From Dehalococcoidia bacterium UBA5629 (GTDB lineage Bacteria > Chloroflexota > Dehalococcoidia > GIF9 > UBA5629): a DNA stretch of 7,425 nucleotides. The notes under the pieces are model-generated. The model was not told the origin of the DNA and ran no database searches. It saw only the letters and a program-made list of their open reading frames with translations. How positions within the stretch are numbered: position 1 is the first letter of the stretch; each line of letters starts with the position of its first letter. The translations under genes and the position numbers were made by a program. Location: positions 1-7,425 of the forward strand of contig DIKB01000001.1 in the NCBI GenBank assembly GCA_002421445.1, read 5' to 3'. Positions 5,753 to 7,425 of this stretch are shown here, in pieces.

Positions 5753-7294
5753 TTACTTTGCGAAATCAACCGCCCTGACCTCTCGCATCACAGTTACCTT
5801 GATCTGGCCAGGGTAATCAAGGCTTTCCTGAATCTTTTTCACAATATCCCGTGCCAGTCGCATAGCTCCCAGGTCATCAATTTCCTGCGGTTTTACCATA
5901 ATGCGGACCTCTCTGCCCGCCTGAATAGCAAATGCTTTTTCAACGCCTGCGAAGCTTGTGGCAACGTTCTCCAGTGCCTCAATGCGTTTCAAATATTGTT
6001 CCGTTGATTCCCTGCGCGCTCCAAGACGTGAGCCGCTTATGGCATCTGCTGTGGCGACAATGAAGCCGAGCGAACTGGTGGTCCCTGCTTCTCCGTGGTG
6101 TTCGCCTACAGCCTGAGCTACATCAGCGGAGCGATCCCATTGTTTAACCAGATTTGCGCCGATTTGCGCATGCGTTCCATCGACTTCATGGTCAACTGCT
6201 TTGCCGATATCATGAAGCAGCCCTGCTCTCTTTGCCAGCATCACATTGGCACCGATTTCGGCTGCAATCATTCCTGATAGATGTGCTACTTCCAGACTGT
6301 GAATCAGGACATTTTGCCCGTAGCTGGTTCGGAATTTGAGCCTGCCCAGAAGTTTTATGAGCTCTCCGTGCAGTCCCTGGACTCCAGCTTTTCGTGCTGC
6401 CTGTTCACCTTCGTTGCGAATTGTCACATCGACTTCATTTTTTGCCTTCTCCACCACCTCTTCGATGCGTGTTGGATGGATACGACCGTCGAGAATTAAG
6501 TTTTTCAGCGCTATCTTTGCGATTTCACGTCGTAATGGATCGAAGCTGGAGATTGTTACTGCTTCCGGTGTATCATCAATGATCAGATCGACACCGGTTG
6601 CCTGTTCCAGCGCACGGATGTTACGTCCTTCACGACCGATGAGTCGCCCTTTCATTTCATCGTTGGGTAGAGGAACGGAAGAAACGGTAGTTTCCGAGAC
6701 GACATCGGTGGCACAGCGTTGAATAGTGGTTGCCAGAATGTCCCTTGATTTCTCGTCTGCTTCCTGCTTTATCTTTGTTTCCCACTCGCGGACACGGCGC
6801 GAAGCGTCTTCCTCAATCTCTTTCTCGATGGCTTTCAACAATTCCTGCTTGGCTTCATCGATAGTCATGACGGAAATGGCTTCAAGACGCTGAATCTGTT
6901 TACCTCGTAGTTCTTCGAGTTGAGCCTTGATGCCGTCGAGTTCTTTTTCCCGTGCCCCAAGGCCTCGCTCTCGACGATCAAGGGATTCAAGTCTGCGATC
7001 GACGCGCTCCTCTTTTTGAGCGAATCGGCGCTCCATCCGTTGAAGCTCAGCACGACGCTCTCTGCTCTCTGTCTCGGCAGCAGCTCTTACCTTGACTGCT
7101 TCATCGCGTGCTTCAAGAAGAACTTCCTCGTGCTTGGCGATGGCCTCATTGAGGAGCTTCCTGGCTTCATTCTGAGTATTTCTGAGCTGTTGATTCGCCT
7201 GTATTTGACGGGCGAAGTAGCCGATGCCGATACCCAGAATACCTAACAGAACAACTGAAAGTAGGTATACGTATATAGATACTACAGAATCCAT
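5753..7294 (-). CDS. rny: Ribonuclease Y
   Basis: This is the membrane-anchored endoribonuclease that starts mRNA decay in many bacteria lacking RNase E. The 513 residues are near the usual 515-520. Residues about 5-27 form the single N-terminal membrane helix. Residues 30-190 are a charged coiled coil rich in Glu, Arg and Lys. A KH RNA-binding domain follows, with [12 protein letters not shown] at 216-227. The HD catalytic domain carries HSLEVA and LLHDIGKA with the metal-binding pair His361-Asp362, then EHHGEA. The C-terminal tail ends in a [14 protein letters not shown] strand typical of the family. The ATG at 7294 has an AAAGG site about 7 nt upstream, and the start is confirmed by the membrane helix beginning at once. 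It is the first gene of an operon with the ymdB-like and PHP genes and has its own upstream promoter. Confidence 0.96.
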   Translation of the reverse strand: MDSVVSIYVYLLSVVLLGILGIGIGYFARQIQANQQLRNTQNEARKLLNEAIAKHEEVLLEARDEAVKVRAAAETESRERRAELQRMERRFAQKEERVDRRLESLDRRERGLGAREKELDGIKAQLEELRGKQIQRLEAISVMTIDEAKQELLKAIEKEIEEDASRRVREWETKIKQEADEKSRDILATTIQRCATDVVSETTVSSVPLPNDEMKGRLIGREGRNIRALEQATGVDLIIDDTPEAVTISSFDPLRREIAKIALKNLILDGRIHPTRIEEVVEKAKNEVDVTIRNEGEQAARKAGVQGLHGELIKLLGRLKFRTSYGQNVLIHSLEVAHLSGMIAAEIGANVMLAKRAGLLHDIGKAVDHEVDGTHAQIGANLVKQWDRSADVAQAVGEHHGEAGTTSSLGFIVATADAISGSRLGARRESTEQYLKRIEALENVATSFAGVEKAFAIQAGREVRIMVKPQEIDDLGAMRLARDIVKKIQESLDYPGQIKVTVMREVRAVDFAK

Positions 7295-7324
7295 TTAATT
7301 GCCTTTCTTTAGAAATATGACACA

Positions 7325-7336
7325 TTATCATGATAA
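7325..7336. repeat. 12-bp perfect palindrome in the rny leader
   Basis: TTATCATGATAA is perfectly symmetrical and lies between the predicted transcription start (near 7349) and the rny start codon. In that position it could be a repressor site just downstream of the promoter, or part of a small leader structure. A 12-bp AT-rich palindrome can arise by chance. Confidence 0.35.
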
Positions 7337-7355
7337 ATTTAAAATCTCTCTTTAC

Positions 7356-7385
7356 ATAGTAACCTTTGACTATGGTTAGTGTCAA
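7356..7385 (-). promoter_or_regulatory. rny: Sigma-70-type promoter for the rny operon
   Basis: On the minus strand a perfect TTGACA -35 (7385-7380) is followed after 18 bp by TACTAT (7361-7356), which matches four of six bases of the -10 consensus including the key A and final T. Transcription would start near 7349, giving a leader of about 55 nt before the rny ATG. It is the best promoter match in the window. Confidence 0.65.
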
Positions 7386-7425
7386 TGGGCTGAGGAGGAT
7401 TTGTTAATATTCTACGATAATGTCA

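Noticed and set aside
6336..6722. Plus-strand 128-codon open frame inside rny
   Set aside because: It is antisense to the KH domain and its flank; it has no ribosome binding site or recognisable domain.
7391..7425. AGGAGG at 7393-7398 on the plus strand as the start of a divergent gene
   Set aside because: The nearest TTG is only 2 nt away and the nearest ATG about 21 nt away; neither spacing is good, and too little sequence remains to judge.
1..7425. tRNA, rRNA, CRISPR array or insertion sequence
   Set aside because: No cloverleaf, regularly spaced repeat array, transposase reading frame or terminal inverted repeats were seen on either strand.

Overview
This is a bacterial window with six readable genes, one broken gene and informative intergenic DNA. 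The lineage cannot be fixed from one window. RNase Y paired with a YmdB-type phosphodiesterase argues against enterobacteria and fits Firmicutes, Chloroflexota and similar groups. The decayed heterodisulfide-reductase-like (HdrD/CCG-domain) gene points to an anaerobe. My best guess is a Chloroflexota (Dehalococcoidia-like) or other anaerobic bacterium, held with low to moderate confidence.

Layout, left to right. The first bases hold what looks like the ribosome binding site and start codon of a gene running off the left edge on the minus strand. It lies just after ppsA (51-2357, minus), which encodes phosphoenolpyruvate synthase with its phosphohistidine and catalytic cysteine motifs intact. 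A 268-bp divergent intergenic region (2358-2625) separates ppsA from a plus-strand response regulator/diguanylate cyclase gene (2626-3552). This spacer is unusually structured. It holds two copies of a 19-bp direct repeat, 83 bp apart. Almost midway between them is a short palindrome that offers -10-like hexamers on both strands. A separate 6+4+6 inverted repeat and a pair of GTACAA sites 20 bp apart are also present.

Convergent with the cyclase gene is a remnant (3587-3946, minus) of a membrane-associated HdrD-like iron-sulfur oxidoreductase. It keeps a start with a good ribosome binding site, a short N-terminal piece and the C-terminal half of a CCG domain. The middle of the protein has been deleted and there is also a one-base frameshift. 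The 165 bp upstream of it contain a 20-bp near-perfect palindrome and an interrupted inverted repeat.

The right part is a minus-strand operon in the order rny (5753-7294), ymdB-like (4954-5724) and a PHP-domain phosphoesterase gene (4126-4953). It reads from a clear sigma-70-type promoter at 7356-7385. RNase Y starts mRNA decay by endonucleolytic cleavage, YmdB-type enzymes hydrolyse 2',3'-cyclic nucleotides, and the PHP family includes nucleotide and RNA 5'-end phosphoesterases. The operon therefore reads as an RNA turnover and nucleotide-salvage unit. The last two genes are joined stop-to-start (TAA then GTG) and are probably translationally coupled.

I did not find a clearly new multi-gene system here. 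The strongest items for a second look are the Hdr pseudogene, the repeat architecture between ppsA and the cyclase gene, and the role of the PHP protein in the rny operon.
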